A stretch of 64,000 nucleotides of DNA from JAGVSR01 sp964458265 (GCA_964458265.1 CAYWIF010000012.1:22049-86048), one strand, 5' to 3'; positions 32,876 to 42,462 are shown, counted from the stretch's first letter. Notes: generated by a model not told the origin, from the sequence alone. Program-made: numbers and translations.

Positions 32876-34024
32876 TCAAGGCCGGTTGAAGCGCGCTATG
32901 AAGCGGCGGTCGATCCAGTCCTTCCATCTCCAGGCCCAATGACCGGCGGCGGCAAATGAGCCGCGGCTGGCGACGGCGGAATTGTCACCGAGCGAGATCA
33001 GCGTGAGAAATGCGCGCTGCGGCACGTAGGGATCGAGTAGCCCGGTCATGAGATGGCGGCGCAAATGGTGCGCGAGGACCGGACCCTGGCGAACAGCAAA
33101 AACTCCGGCCTTCGGCCGTGGATGCTCGATGACGGTCGCGCAGTCACCGGCGGCAAAGATGTCTTCGTCGCTGAGCGTCTGCAAGGTCGGGCGCAAGGCG
33201 AGGTAGCCGTCTTTGTCGCGCGCCAGGCCCGTGCCGCTGAACCACTCCGGCGCCTTGGCCTTCGTGGACACGATGGCGGCGTCGCAGGCGATTTCGCGGC
33301 CGGAACGAAGCCGCAATTGTCCTGGATGGATTGCGACCGCAGCGTCGTTTTCGATGACGTCGATTTCGCTTTGTGCCAGTGCGGCGCCGACCAGGCGTTG
33401 GGCACGCGGTGGATAGCCGGGCAGGACGCCCGTGCCGGCGATTAAGGTGTAGCGGAACGGGTCATGCCGCCGCTTGTCCCAGGTTTGCGTGGCCGTGAGA
33501 CGGTGGCGGGCGGCCAGGACGAGTTCGACACCGGCCGCGCCCCCGCCGACAACGGCAATGTTGCGTGGACCTTCCGGTGCTTGGGCACGCGCCAGAAGTT
33601 CCTGCCACTTCGGCGCGAACTGCGAAACGGGCTTCACGAGCAGCGCGTGATCTAGAGCGCCGGCAATGTCGCTCACATCCGGCGTGATGCCGACGTCGAG
33701 AGAGAGCACATCGTAGGGGATCTCGGCACCGCCGATGAGCTTTAGTCTCCGCCGTTCGCGGTCGATCCCGATGGCCGTTCCCTCGACGAGGCGAACGCAG
33801 GCCTTGCTGCAAAGGCGATGGAGATCGATGAGACACTCAGACAGCGCGTAGTGGCCCGCGACGAACCCCGGCAACATGCCCGAATACGGCGCCATCGGTT
33901 CCTTGGTGACGAGCGTGATATCAACGTCAGTCATGGGTTTGAGGGCAAAGGCCTCAAGCACGAAGACATGGGCATGACCGCCGCCAACGAGCACAAGCTG
34001 CTTTCGGGACTGCGCGTTCTTCAT
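32876..34024 (-). CDS. FAD-dependent oxidoreductase of the SelD-associated type
   Basis: 382 residues from ATG 34024, which overlaps the TGA of the upstream aminotransferase gene (ATGA). The first dinucleotide site is LVLVGGGHAHVFVLEAF and the second is IAVVGGGAAGVELVLAARH; DIFAAGDCATV binds the FAD ribityl region. The N-terminal GGGHAH and APYSGMLPGFVAGHY match the pyridine nucleotide-disulfide oxidoreductases that are fused to, or encoded beside, selenophosphate synthetase SelD. Here it stands alone; no SelD is in the window. It also resembles NADH dehydrogenase type II. The substrate is unknown. Confidence 0.85.
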   Translation of the reverse strand: MKNAQSRKQLVLVGGGHAHVFVLEAFALKPMTDVDITLVTKEPMAPYSGMLPGFVAGHYALSECLIDLHRLCSKACVRLVEGTAIGIDRERRRLKLIGGAEIPYDVLSLDVGITPDVSDIAGALDHALLVKPVSQFAPKWQELLARAQAPEGPRNIAVVGGGAAGVELVLAARHRLTATQTWDKRRHDPFRYTLIAGTGVLPGYPPRAQRLVGAALAQSEIDVIENDAAVAIHPGQLRLRSGREIACDAAIVSTKAKAPEWFSGTGLARDKDGYLALRPTLQTLSDEDIFAAGDCATVIEHPRPKAGVFAVRQGPVLAHHLRRHLMTGLLDPYVPQRAFLTLISLGDNSAVASRGSFAAAGHWAWRWKDWIDRRFIARFNRP

Positions 34025-35133
34025 GTGGCTTTTCGCGCCGCGTCCAGGGCTGCGGGGAGCACTTCGGCCAGGATGTCGAGTTCTTGATCCAGCCCGCAAC
34101 TGATGCGGATGCAGCGGTCGAGGCCGGGCGCGGCGGGCTTGCGGACGAAGACATCGCGGGCGATCAGTTCATCCAGGACGGATTTCGCGAAATTCCCGTC
34201 GCGGCCGCAATCGACGGCAACGAAATTGGTGGCGGACGGCAGCGGCTCAAGGCCGCTGGCCCGCGCGATCTGGGCGATGCGTTCGCGTGACCGGGCGATC
34301 GCAGCGACGGCGGCGGCGAGATGCGGCTGATCTTCGACAGCGGCGAGGGCCGCAATCTGGCCGGTACGGTTGATGCCGTAGTGATTGCGGACCTTTTCAA
34401 AGTTGGCGATCAGGCCGGCCTCGCCCACCGCGTAACCGATCCTCGCTCCTGCAAGTCCGTAGGCCTTGGAGAAGGTTCGCAACCGGAGCACCTGCGGGTT
34501 GGCACTATCGATCGCCGGAACGCTATCACCCGGTGCCGTATCGCAGTAGGCCTCGTCAAGCAGCAGAAGGAGCCCGGCCGGGAGAGCCTGGATCAGCCTT
34601 TCCAGGTCTTTTGCCGGCCACCATGAGCCCATGGGATTGTTGGGGTTGGAGACATAAAGCACGCGAGCCTGTTCGCGGACGGCGGCAGCCAGCAGCGCGT
34701 CCAGGTCCTCGCGGTCGTCGCGGAAGGGAACCTTGACGAGACGCGCACCCTGGACAGCGACGTGGAAGTTGAATGTGGGGTAGGCGCCATCCGAGGTGAC
34801 AACGGGCGTGCCTGGGTCGGCCGCAATCTTGACGGCGAGGCCGAGCAGGCCATCGATCCCCTCGCCTATGACCACATTTTCAATGCCGACGCGATGCAGG
34901 CGAGCGACAGCGGCGCGTAGATCATGGTTTTCCGGGTCGCAGTATTTCCATGTTTCGCGTGCGGCCGCCACGATTGCGGCCTCGGCCTTGGGAGAGGGAC
35001 CGAAGGCGCTTTCGTTGGCGCCGAGGCGGGCGCGGAACGGGCGGCCGCGCTGACGCTCCATCTGTTCGGGACCGACAAATGGGACGGTATGCGGCAGCGC
35101 ATCGACAACGGCTGTAATGATCGGCTTTTTCAC
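34021..35133 (-). CDS. HisC-like PLP-dependent aminotransferase
   Basis: 370 residues from the GTG at 35133 (KKPIITAVVDALPHTVPFVG); the frame continues upstream without homology. Class I/II fold: GEGIDGLLGLAV, SNPNNPMGSWW, LLLDEAYCDT and the Schiff-base lysine in RTFSKAYGLAGARIGYAVG. The closest relatives are histidinol-phosphate aminotransferases and their paralogues that handle aromatic amino acids. There is no his operon here, and the gene is coupled to a flavoprotein, so a role outside histidine synthesis is likely. DUF1489 lies 17 bp upstream on the same strand. Confidence 0.88.
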   Translation of the reverse strand: MKKPIITAVVDALPHTVPFVGPEQMERQRGRPFRARLGANESAFGPSPKAEAAIVAAARETWKYCDPENHDLRAAVARLHRVGIENVVIGEGIDGLLGLAVKIAADPGTPVVTSDGAYPTFNFHVAVQGARLVKVPFRDDREDLDALLAAAVREQARVLYVSNPNNPMGSWWPAKDLERLIQALPAGLLLLLDEAYCDTAPGDSVPAIDSANPQVLRLRTFSKAYGLAGARIGYAVGEAGLIANFEKVRNHYGINRTGQIAALAAVEDQPHLAAAVAAIARSRERIAQIARASGLEPLPSATNFVAVDCGRDGNFAKSVLDELIARDVFVRKPAAPGLDRCIRISCGLDQELDILAEVLPAALDAARKAT

Positions 35134-35150
35134 CCGCGCGCTGCCTCTGG

Positions 35151-35591
35151 TCAGATGAGCCCCAGCGCGGCGAGATCGCGCCGCATGGCCGGTGGCAGTT
35201 CGCCCACATCGCCGCGCGGGCTTCCGGCCAAATCGGCCGGAGCGTCCGCAGGGTCCAGATAGCGCCAACCCTGAAAAGCGCGGCGCGGGACCGGGCGGAC
35301 CGGGACGATCTGAGGGTCGAGCAACAGCAGGCAACAGGGAGTGCCATCTTCCTTGCGGCCATCCTCGAAGCCGACAAGGCGCTGCCGCGCCTGGATCAGT
35401 CCCTTGACCACCCAATAGAGCGATCCACCGTCCAGGAGTTCCGCCGTTTTCTTCGGGGTCTGGAAGGTCGTGTGAAACACGGCAGACTTGTTACCGACTT
35501 TGCGCCAGAACTGACGATTGGCTGCCTGCCATTGGGCGTGGTCCTCGACCGACTCGGAGCCGACCGAGAGCTTGATCATGTGTACCGTCAT
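35151..35591 (-). CDS. DUF1489 family protein
   Basis: 146 residues from ATG 35591, preceded by GGAGGG; an ATG five codons upstream is less likely. It has the DUF1489 pattern typical of alphaproteobacteria: MIKLSVG near the start, ADH-like SVEDHAQWQ, TPKKTAELLDGGSLYWVVKGLIQARQ (in part), and a C-terminal RRAFQGWRYL. No function is established for the family. It is probably the first gene of a three-gene unit with the aminotransferase and flavoprotein downstream. Confidence 0.88.
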   Translation of the reverse strand: MTVHMIKLSVGSESVEDHAQWQAANRQFWRKVGNKSAVFHTTFQTPKKTAELLDGGSLYWVVKGLIQARQRLVGFEDGRKEDGTPCCLLLLDPQIVPVRPVPRRAFQGWRYLDPADAPADLAGSPRGDVGELPPAMRRDLAALGLI

Positions 35592-35691
35592 TCCACCGCC
35601 CTCCATGCTCGATGTCCGCGACCGCGTGTTGTGCAGTTATCCCGGGCGCGCGAAAAGTGCGACGGGCCATCCACAGCTTTCGTGACCAGCG

Positions 35692-36135
35692 CTATTCGGA
35701 GCAGGTGCCGGTGTACTGTCCGAAGACCGGTTGCCCGACGACGCCGAGGTGGCGCGAATGGACGGCAGGGTAGAGGCCCGTCTGGGAGTCCTTGTCGTAG
35801 ATCGTGGTCAGGTTGAGGAAGCCTTCGTTGACCACCTCAAGGAAGTGATTGGCGTTGACGGCGCGAACGATGCGGACCGGCACGGGGCTCTTGCCTTGCT
35901 CCGCGGTCAGGGCCGCCGATTGCCCGTCGAGATCAATCTGCGAGATGGAGAAGGTCAGATCGCTCGCCGGTTTGGAAGCGAATTTGCCGGATTCGTACGT
36001 GACCGATGTTCCAGACGTGAAGGTGCACGCCAGGCGGGCCGGAGGTTGGTCGGCGTCATCGGCTGAGGCCGGGCCGATGAGGACGATCAGCACACATGCG
36101 ATCCGTGCCGCACCGGCCGTCCAGTCGATTGTCAT
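35692..36135 (-). CDS. Secreted hypothetical protein
   Basis: 147 residues from ATG 36135, with AAGGAG six bases upstream; another ATG lies two codons before. Residues 1-25 form a signal peptide (ARIACVLIVLIGPASA). The mature protein has a single early Cys (ARLACTF) and a final one (YTGTCSE) that could form a disulfide. No domain is recognised; the beta-strand-like alternation suggests a small periplasmic beta protein. A monocistronic unit. Confidence 0.68.
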   Translation of the reverse strand: MTIDWTAGAARIACVLIVLIGPASADDADQPPARLACTFTSGTSVTYESGKFASKPASDLTFSISQIDLDGQSAALTAEQGKSPVPVRIVRAVNANHFLEVVNEGFLNLTTIYDKDSQTGLYPAVHSRHLGVVGQPVFGQYTGTCSE

Positions 36136-36295
36136 GACCATCTCCTTGGGCACCGAATGATGCGGACGCGAGGGGATTGAAGCCGGGGCGGGTGGGGTCT
36201 GGCAAGCCGTCATTTGGCCCTTCCAACCGCAATATGCCGCCTTGCTTATGCCCGGCTTATCGAGAACCATCGGGCGATTGGCTCTTCGTCTTCCC

Positions 36296-36742
36296 ATGGG
36301 CTCCGTGATCGATCGCGCTCACATCGTCGTGCCGGCACTGATGCTGGCCATTTTGCCTGGTTGCGCGGGTTCCGGCGCGGATGCGGGCGCGCCGCTCCTG
36401 CCACAGGCTTATTCGCTCAGTGCCGAGGAGAAAAAGTTGGATTGCCGCCGGTTGACGGGCCGAATTCAAGTGCGTCTCCTGGCGTTGCGCGGGGAAGAGT
36501 TCAAGGTGCAGCCGTCATCGGCGGCTCAATCGATGCGGTCGGCGACGAGTGCGGCACTGGGCACAGACACCGCGAAGAACGCGGCCGTGCGTGCTTCGTC
36601 CGAGCGGCCGATGCTCGACGCCTACAATGGGCGGCTCAAGGAATTGGGATGCGCGAGCTTCGATATCGGAAAGGAACTCGAAGCCCGGCCTTCCGCGCCG
36701 ACGCCCCATCCGACCATTCCAGCGGCCAAGAAAGCGTCGTGA
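36296..36742 (+). CDS. Putative small lipoprotein
   Basis: 148 residues from ATG 36296. A hydrophobic N-terminus ends in LPGC, a lipobox-like sequence, so export and lipidation are likely. The mature part has two further cysteines and a pattern also seen in small Rhizobiales lipoproteins (LSAEEKKLDCRRLTGRIQVRLL, in part). No function is known. The start is uncertain because another in-frame start exists upstream. Confidence 0.6.
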   Translation: MGSVIDRAHIVVPALMLAILPGCAGSGADAGAPLLPQAYSLSAEEKKLDCRRLTGRIQVRLLALRGEEFKVQPSSAAQSMRSATSAALGTDTAKNAAVRASSERPMLDAYNGRLKELGCASFDIGKELEARPSAPTPHPTIPAAKKAS

Positions 36743-36755
36743 TGGGTCTTGGCGT

Positions 36756-37064
36756 TCAGGGGCACTTCGCTTTGCCGAGGTAGCTCTTGTCGGCGTAGCC
36801 TTCGAGCGCGCCCTTGCGGACGGCGCACCAGTAGCCGCGCAGGGTGCACAGGGGCTTTCGCTTTTCGAGAATGTCACCGGCGGACGCCGTGCCGATGACC
36901 GCCGCATCGCCGTAAGGGCGCGCGCGGATGTTTAGGGCGGGTGTCGTGACCAGGAAGCAGCCGTAGTTTTTGGCCGCCTCAGCGGGCGACGGCGAGACGG
37001 CGACGGGGGCCGCGCCAGCCAGCACCAGTCCTGCAAGGCCTACCAGCCGCCAGATTTTTGTCAT
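36756..37064 (-). CDS. Secreted SH3-like domain protein
   Basis: 102 residues: signal peptide (1-30, ending SPAEA) and a small bacterial SH3-like domain (about 35-100). The pattern TPALNIRARPYGDAAVIGTASAGDILE (in part) and the late GYADKSYLGKA are typical of SH3b folds, with three cysteines that may bridge. Such domains bind peptidoglycan or proteins in the periplasm. Convergent with the lipoprotein gene at 36296. Confidence 0.78.
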   Translation of the reverse strand: MTKIWRLVGLAGLVLAGAAPVAVSPSPAEAAKNYGCFLVTTPALNIRARPYGDAAVIGTASAGDILEKRKPLCTLRGYWCAVRKGALEGYADKSYLGKAKCP

Positions 37065-37215
37065 GTCCTGTGTTCCCTGAATTGCATAAGCGCGTTCGTT
37101 GCGAGAGTGATAATGGCCGATTGCGGCAGTTGCGCGAAAGAACGCCCGTGTGGCGCGGCGGCGGTCGCCTGCTATAGGTCTTATTCGAGATTTGCGTGTT
37201 GGTTCGGGGGCCTAC

Positions 37216-37701
37216 ATGGTGCCGCATGCCTCAAACGCGGGCGACCGGCCGGGGAAAGTTCCGTGGCCGCCGATCCTGCTTGTCCTGGCGGTGGCCGGCG
37301 CGGTGGCGCTCGGACGATCGGTTCCGCTGCCGTGGCCGGGCGTGGGCGACGGGGCGGCGTCGGCGGTCGGCCTCGGGTTCGGGGTGGCCGGCGTTCTCAT
37401 TCTGGCGTGGGCCGGCATGACGCTACGGCGGCACCAGACAACAATTCTGCCGCACGAAGGCGCCTCGACGTTGGTGACGGAGGGACCCTACCGTTGGCGG
37501 CGGCACCCGATCTACATCGCGGACGTGTTTTTGCTGTTCGGGGCCGCGGAACTGACGCGCAACATCTGGTTTGTCATTCTGGCTTTTGCTTTCGCCGGGC
37601 TCGTCACCTATCTCCAGATCATTCCGGAGGAACGGCATCTGGAAGCCAAATTCGGCGATGCGTGGCGATCGTATGCGGCGCGCACGCGGCGGTGGATCTA
37701 A
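37216..37701 (+). CDS. Isoprenylcysteine carboxyl methyltransferase-like membrane protein
   Basis: 161 residues from ATG 37216. Four hydrophobic segments are visible, and the C-terminal half carries the ICMT/PEMT signature: LVTEGPYRWRRHPIYIADV and the later EERHLEAKFGDAWRSYAARTRRW with the conserved Glu-Glu and Tyr. Bacterial members methylate unknown lipids or small molecules using S-adenosylmethionine. It is followed 5 bp later by an unrelated hypothetical gene on the same strand. Confidence 0.83.
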   Translation: MVPHASNAGDRPGKVPWPPILLVLAVAGAVALGRSVPLPWPGVGDGAASAVGLGFGVAGVLILAWAGMTLRRHQTTILPHEGASTLVTEGPYRWRRHPIYIADVFLLFGAAELTRNIWFVILAFAFAGLVTYLQIIPEERHLEAKFGDAWRSYAARTRRWI

Positions 37702-37706
37702 CTGAC

Positions 37707-38390
37707 ATGGCCGTCGACTATGCCGAAAAGGAGCGCGAATTCCTCGATGGCCTCGCCGAGGACACGGGCCGCGATCTTGCGGGCTGGATGGCGGCGATCG
37801 CGGAGACGCGTTTGACCGACCGGAACGCGATCATCGACTGGCTGCGGCAGCAGGGCTTTCTGTTTGCGCGCGCGTCCTGGATGGAACGCATTTATCACAA
37901 TGGCGGGCGGCCCATTTATCTCGAAGCACCGTCAGAACGCAGACCGGCCCTTGCCGTCCCGTTCGCGGCCGCCAAGGACGCGCAGACGGCACAGCCGTCC
38001 GGACTGCGCGCAACAGCCGTGCCGACGGGCTCGGCGGCGCTCGAGACGCTGTTGGCGGAGGCAAAGGGATACCGCCCACTGGCCCAATTGGTTTTGAAAG
38101 AAATCATGAGCATCGCGCCGGGAGCCATCCTGGAGCCGCGCGAAGGTTATGTTGCGATCCAAAATCCGCGCGGTGCCCTGGCCGCCGTGCTGACCGTCAC
38201 GGCGCGGGAGTTGCGTCTCGGACTCGCCAACGGGGAGCGCGCCGACCCCGCGCCATTCACCAAAGCCAAATTTCCCAAATCGTCGCCCGAGATTCCCGCA
38301 GCGATCACACATATGGTCGTTCTGACCGACGCGCGGCAGGTCACACCCGAGCTGATGACGGCGGTAGCGCAGGCCTTTGCGCCTGCGTGA
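37707..38390 (+). CDS. Conserved hypothetical protein, DUF4287/DUF5655-like
   Basis: 227 residues from ATG 37707; the frame is open much further upstream but over another gene. The N-terminal 55 residues (EREFLDGLAEDTGRDLAGWM) resemble DUF4287 proteins that bind or modify unknown targets, and the C-terminal part with LEPREGYVAIQNPRG and a DUF5655-like layout supports this. A Pro/Ala-rich stretch (80-115) separates the two. Function unknown. It is 5 bp after the methyltransferase gene and probably co-transcribed with it. Confidence 0.6.
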   Translation: MAVDYAEKEREFLDGLAEDTGRDLAGWMAAIAETRLTDRNAIIDWLRQQGFLFARASWMERIYHNGGRPIYLEAPSERRPALAVPFAAAKDAQTAQPSGLRATAVPTGSAALETLLAEAKGYRPLAQLVLKEIMSIAPGAILEPREGYVAIQNPRGALAAVLTVTARELRLGLANGERADPAPFTKAKFPKSSPEIPAAITHMVVLTDARQVTPELMTAVAQAFAPA

Positions 38391-38472
38391 TAGCGCCATT
38401 GCCGGACGTGACGCGGGACACCATCTAATCGCCAGAATTGCCACGCCTCTAGTGCTCATGGAGGACATCGCC

Positions 38473-39771
38473 ATGCCGCGTTCCCTGCCGCGCCGAGGCG
38501 CAATCGCCGCCGCCCTGATCATTGCTGTTTCGCCAGCCGCACTCGCTGCCGAGCGGAACCAGACCATTGCCGACATTCTTCAGCGCACGCAGACGGCCGC
38601 AGCGGATGCGGTTGAAGGTGCGACGGTGGTCGATGGTGATGCGGTTCCAGCCGATCCGCGCTCCGGCGACAAGGATTACGAGCAGGCACGCCTCTTGATG
38701 CAGGCCGTCGAAGACATTCTCGCCGATACGGCTGAGAAGCGCGGCGACATGCGGACGTTGCCCAAGGAAAGCGAATTCGTCGTCGCGCCATTTTTTGCCG
38801 AAACCCGTGAAGACCGCGAGCGCAAGGTGAAGGCCCTGCTCGACAGCGCGCTCGGTATCGTAACGGACGTTCCGGTTGTCGAGGTGCAAAAGCGGATCGA
38901 GAGCCACCGCCGGACGATCCTGGACCTGGAAAATCAGATCGCGCGGATGAAAGAAAAGCAGTTGATGGCACCGAAAGATGCCGCGCTGCCGGGTGTGCTG
39001 ACCGATACGGTCGGTTCGCTCGAAACCGGGATCCAGGATCTACAGGCCCGCATCGCCAAGAACCGGGACGAGATCTCGGCCGCCAAGGGCGAGGTCGGTG
39101 CGGCGTTGAAGTCGTCGGGCGCCGATCTTTCTCCTGAACAACTCGATCTCCTGCTCGACGGCGTCCTGTCGGGCGATCTCGTCCGCCTCGTCGCGACGTT
39201 CGAGGCTGCCAAGCTCATCGATCAGCAGTTGGCGCGGCTGGTCGAAGCCGCGGGCGACAACGCGGGCGCGGCGCGCAAATATTTCGCCATGCACGCGGCG
39301 CTGTTCGCCATGCTCGTCCACGCGCAGGACATGGCCATCACGAAAATCGACAAGCAATATCTTCCGCGGCTCGACGCCGTCATGAAGGACATCGCCAACG
39401 CCAAGACGCGGACCGGCGAGCTGTTGCGCGCCGACAACCGGCCGGATCAAGAGCGCATTCTGGAGGCGAACCGCGAAAGCCAGAAGATCGCAGAGGATGC
39501 CGCGAAGGCCTACCGGCGCTACTTGCAGCTCCAGCGCGAGCAGATCGCGCGGGCCCGTCAGAAGGCCTCGCACGACCTCAGAATCGCAGACAACACGTTC
39601 GAAACCGTGCAGGCGAGCTTCGAGCTAAACAATCTGATGCGCGACGGTTCGGCCTCGTTCGAGGCCTTGCAAAAGCTAGAGGCGCCGACGTTCGAGCAGA
39701 TTTTCCGCAATGAGGAACTGCGCCGGGAATTCGAGGCGCTGACACGTAAGCTCGATCAGCCGTCGAGCTGA
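38473..39771 (+). CDS. Exported coiled-coil hypothetical protein
   Basis: 432 residues from ATG 38473, preceded by GGAGG at 8 bases. A signal peptide (1-24, ending PAALAAE) precedes an almost wholly helical protein rich in Glu, Lys, Arg and Ala with heptad-like stretches (for example IQDLQARIAKNRDEISAAKG). No enzymatic motif is visible. It may be a periplasmic structural or adaptor protein. It ends four bases before the convergent mgtE gene. Confidence 0.7.
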   Translation: MPRSLPRRGAIAAALIIAVSPAALAAERNQTIADILQRTQTAAADAVEGATVVDGDAVPADPRSGDKDYEQARLLMQAVEDILADTAEKRGDMRTLPKESEFVVAPFFAETREDRERKVKALLDSALGIVTDVPVVEVQKRIESHRRTILDLENQIARMKEKQLMAPKDAALPGVLTDTVGSLETGIQDLQARIAKNRDEISAAKGEVGAALKSSGADLSPEQLDLLLDGVLSGDLVRLVATFEAAKLIDQQLARLVEAAGDNAGAARKYFAMHAALFAMLVHAQDMAITKIDKQYLPRLDAVMKDIANAKTRTGELLRADNRPDQERILEANRESQKIAEDAAKAYRRYLQLQREQIARARQKASHDLRIADNTFETVQASFELNNLMRDGSASFEALQKLEAPTFEQIFRNEELRREFEALTRKLDQPSS

Positions 39772-39775
39772 CCGG

Positions 39776-41155
39776 TCAAAACAGCCAGATCGAGGCAAGC
39801 CCGAGGAAGGCGAAGAAGCCGACGCAGTCGGTCACCATGGTCACGAACACGCCCGAGGCGGGGGCAGGATCGAGTTCGAAGTGGTCGAAGACGAGCGGGA
39901 TAAGGATGCCGGCCACGCCCGCGCAGAACAAATTGACGATGATCGCGGCGCCGATCACCGCACCCAAGATTCCCGATCCAAACCAGATGAATACGACCGC
40001 CGCCATGATCAGCGACAGCGCAAGGCCGTTCAAAAGGCCGACGAGAGCTTCGCGGGTGATGACGCGCCGGGCATTCGACGAGCCGAGCTTGCTGGTTGCA
40101 AGTGCACGCACAGTCACGGTCATGGTCTGGGTGCCGGCATTGCCGCCGATCGAAGCGACGATCGGCATCAGAATCGCAAGCGCGACCATCTGCTCAATCG
40201 AGGCATCGAACTGCTGGATGACGAAGGACGCGAGGATGGCCGTGCCGAGATTGACGACCAGCCACGGCACGCGGCTTTTCACGGTTTCAAAAACGCTGTC
40301 GGCCAGGCTTTCGTCGCCAACGCCGGCCAGCGCCTTCATGTCTTCGTCCGCTTCGTCGTCGAGAACCTCGACCACGTCGTCGACCGTGACGACGCCGACC
40401 AGACGCTGGTTCTCGTCGACGACTGGAACGGAGAAGAGATCGTAGCGCTTGAATTGCCGCGCGACTTCTTCCTGGTCTTCGGTGGCCAGCACGACGTGCC
40501 GGTCGGTTTCCATCAGTGTTTCGACGAGGACGTTCCGCTTGGCGCGCAGGAGGCGCGAAAGTTCGACGCTGCCCAGTACGCGGAACGAGGGATCGACGAC
40601 GAAAATTTCGGAGAAGCTTTCGGGCAAGTCGTCGGCTTCGCGCATGTAGTCGATAACCTGCCCCACGGTCCAGAAGGGCGCCACGGCCACGAAATGCGCC
40701 TGCATGAGGCGGCCGGCCGTCTCTTCGGGATATTCAAGATTGCGTTCGAGGGCGGCGCGGTCGGACGTCTCGAGGTGGGAGAGAACTTCTTGCTTATCGC
40801 TCTCCTCCAGGCCTTCGATGATGTAGGCGGCGTCGTCAGTGTCGAGTTCCTTGACGGCGCGGGCGAGAAATTCGTTGGGCAGCGCCTCGGAGAGCTGGTC
40901 GCGGACGGTTTCGTCGAGCTCGGAGAAGACTTCGAAGTCGAAGTCGGAGCCAAAGGCCTCGATAAGCTCAACGCGCTGGTCGGGGTCGAGCAGTTCGATG
41001 ACGTCGGCCAGATCCGGGGTGCGCAGGTCCTCGACAAGGTGCCGTGCGGCCTCGGGAGCGCCCGCGGCGAGGGCTGCGGCCACATCGCGAACCAGTTCCT
41101 CGGTCGTGGCTTCCTCGGCTTCGGGGGACGCGGTGGTCGGGCCGGGCTGAGACAC
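39776..41155 (-). CDS. mgtE: Magnesium transporter MgtE
   Basis: 459 residues, the normal length. The N-terminal superhelical domain (about 30-135) is rich in acidic residues that bind Mg2+ as a sensor; two CBS domains follow (about 140-265, with VVDPSFRVLGSVELSRLL and VVDENQRLVGVVTVDDVVEV, in part). The C-terminal membrane domain (about 295-459) has the hallmark SIGGNAGTQTMTV and an acidic residue in the pore helix. It is a Mg2+-gated channel in the inner membrane. Transcribed divergently from the deacetylase at 41404. Confidence 0.95.
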   Translation of the reverse strand: MSQPGPTTASPEAEEATTEELVRDVAAALAAGAPEAARHLVEDLRTPDLADVIELLDPDQRVELIEAFGSDFDFEVFSELDETVRDQLSEALPNEFLARAVKELDTDDAAYIIEGLEESDKQEVLSHLETSDRAALERNLEYPEETAGRLMQAHFVAVAPFWTVGQVIDYMREADDLPESFSEIFVVDPSFRVLGSVELSRLLRAKRNVLVETLMETDRHVVLATEDQEEVARQFKRYDLFSVPVVDENQRLVGVVTVDDVVEVLDDEADEDMKALAGVGDESLADSVFETVKSRVPWLVVNLGTAILASFVIQQFDASIEQMVALAILMPIVASIGGNAGTQTMTVTVRALATSKLGSSNARRVITREALVGLLNGLALSLIMAAVVFIWFGSGILGAVIGAAIIVNLFCAGVAGILIPLVFDHFELDPAPASGVFVTMVTDCVGFFAFLGLASIWLF

Positions 41156-41403
41156 GTGTGCGTTTTCCTCGTCTCGTCGCGTAGAGTTGTGTCCACCAGC
41201 GGCGGCCTCAACGTTCGGGCGGCATTAGCATATGTACGGTTGCCCGCCTACCGTGGTGCGCGAAAGGCACAGGCAAATTCTTGCCGGCTTGCCCGAATGG
41301 AAGCGGCGCGGGTAAGGTTTGCCGGCGGTTCGAAGCAGCACTCATTTTGCGCGCTGACGGAACGCTCAATGTACCGCCCGCTCAGCATGGGGATGACGGT
41401 TAG

Positions 41404-42462
41404 ATGACACTTGCCGCGCGGCAGGTCTCGCTCCGGGGATTGATGATCGTCCTGCTGTTGATCGCAGGCGGCGATGGAGCGCGCGCCAATGAGGCGGCGA
41501 CAGCCGGGGGCACTTGCGCCGGCGGCCCGGACGCACTGGGGGTCGCGCGCGTGGCCGAGATCGACACGACCGGCGGGCCAAGGTTCGGCTCGCCCGGGCC
41601 CGAGCCGTTCCCATTGCTGAACGACAGGGAAGTCGTGCTGACCTTCGACGATGGACCGGTGCGGCGATACACGCGCCCCATTCTGGATGCCCTGGACGAG
41701 GAATGCGTCAAAGCGACGTTCTTCACCGTGGGGCGGATGGCGATCTCGGACCCCGAGACGCTGCGCGACACGGCGGCGCGTGGGCACACGATTGCCTTGC
41801 ATAGCTGGTCGCACAAAAGGCTCGACCGGATCGGGACGGCCGCTTCCAAACAGGAGGTCGAGCTTGGCCTCAGCGCCACCACGCTGGCGCTTGGGCATTC
41901 GGTGGCGCCGTTTTTTCGTTTTCCCTACCTCGGCGAGAGCACGGCGATGCGCGCCCATTTGAAAGCGCGCGACCTTGCCAACATTGCCGTCGATGTCGAC
42001 AGCCGCGATTTCCTGACCCGCAATCCCACCGTGATGCGCAACAACGTGATGTCGCAACTCGCAAGAAAAGGGCGCGGGATTATTCTGTTCCACGACATCC
42101 AGCCTTCGACCGCGGGCGGCATCCGGGCGCTGCTCGGTGAACTCAAGGCGAAGGGGTACCGGGTGGTGCACATCGTTGCGAAGGGTTCGATTGCAACGCT
42201 CCCGGAGTTCGACGCGATCGCGGAGCGGGAGGCGCAACGGCGGCGGATTGCGCTGTCGCGGCAGCCGCTGGCCAACCGTTCAGCCGTCTGGCCCATGACA
42301 CCCGGTGACGGGGAAACTTTGCCTTGGACGGCACCCGCGCCGGCTGCCCAGCCGGTAAGGTCCAGTTCCGGTGCGCCGCCGCTGCCACCACCGGTGCGGC
42401 CGAATCTGCGCCCCACCGTGACTGACGACGCCTGGGCGACTCACCCGCTGGGCCGGCCGTAG
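41404..42462 (+). CDS. Secreted polysaccharide deacetylase family protein (paralogue 2)
   Basis: 352 residues: signal peptide (1-25, ending GARANE), a CE4 NodB-homology domain and a Pro-rich tail (about 300-352). Catalytic motifs are intact: VLTFDDGP, LHSWSH, FFRFPYLGES and ILFHDIQP. The pre-domain motif ALGVARVAEIDTTGGPRFG is nearly the same as in the deacetylase at 15608. It is followed 106 bp later by a third paralogue. Probable substrate is an exported glycan or peptidoglycan. Confidence 0.88.
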   Translation: MTLAARQVSLRGLMIVLLLIAGGDGARANEAATAGGTCAGGPDALGVARVAEIDTTGGPRFGSPGPEPFPLLNDREVVLTFDDGPVRRYTRPILDALDEECVKATFFTVGRMAISDPETLRDTAARGHTIALHSWSHKRLDRIGTAASKQEVELGLSATTLALGHSVAPFFRFPYLGESTAMRAHLKARDLANIAVDVDSRDFLTRNPTVMRNNVMSQLARKGRGIILFHDIQPSTAGGIRALLGELKAKGYRVVHIVAKGSIATLPEFDAIAEREAQRRRIALSRQPLANRSAVWPMTPGDGETLPWTAPAPAAQPVRSSSGAPPLPPPVRPNLRPTVTDDAWATHPLGRP

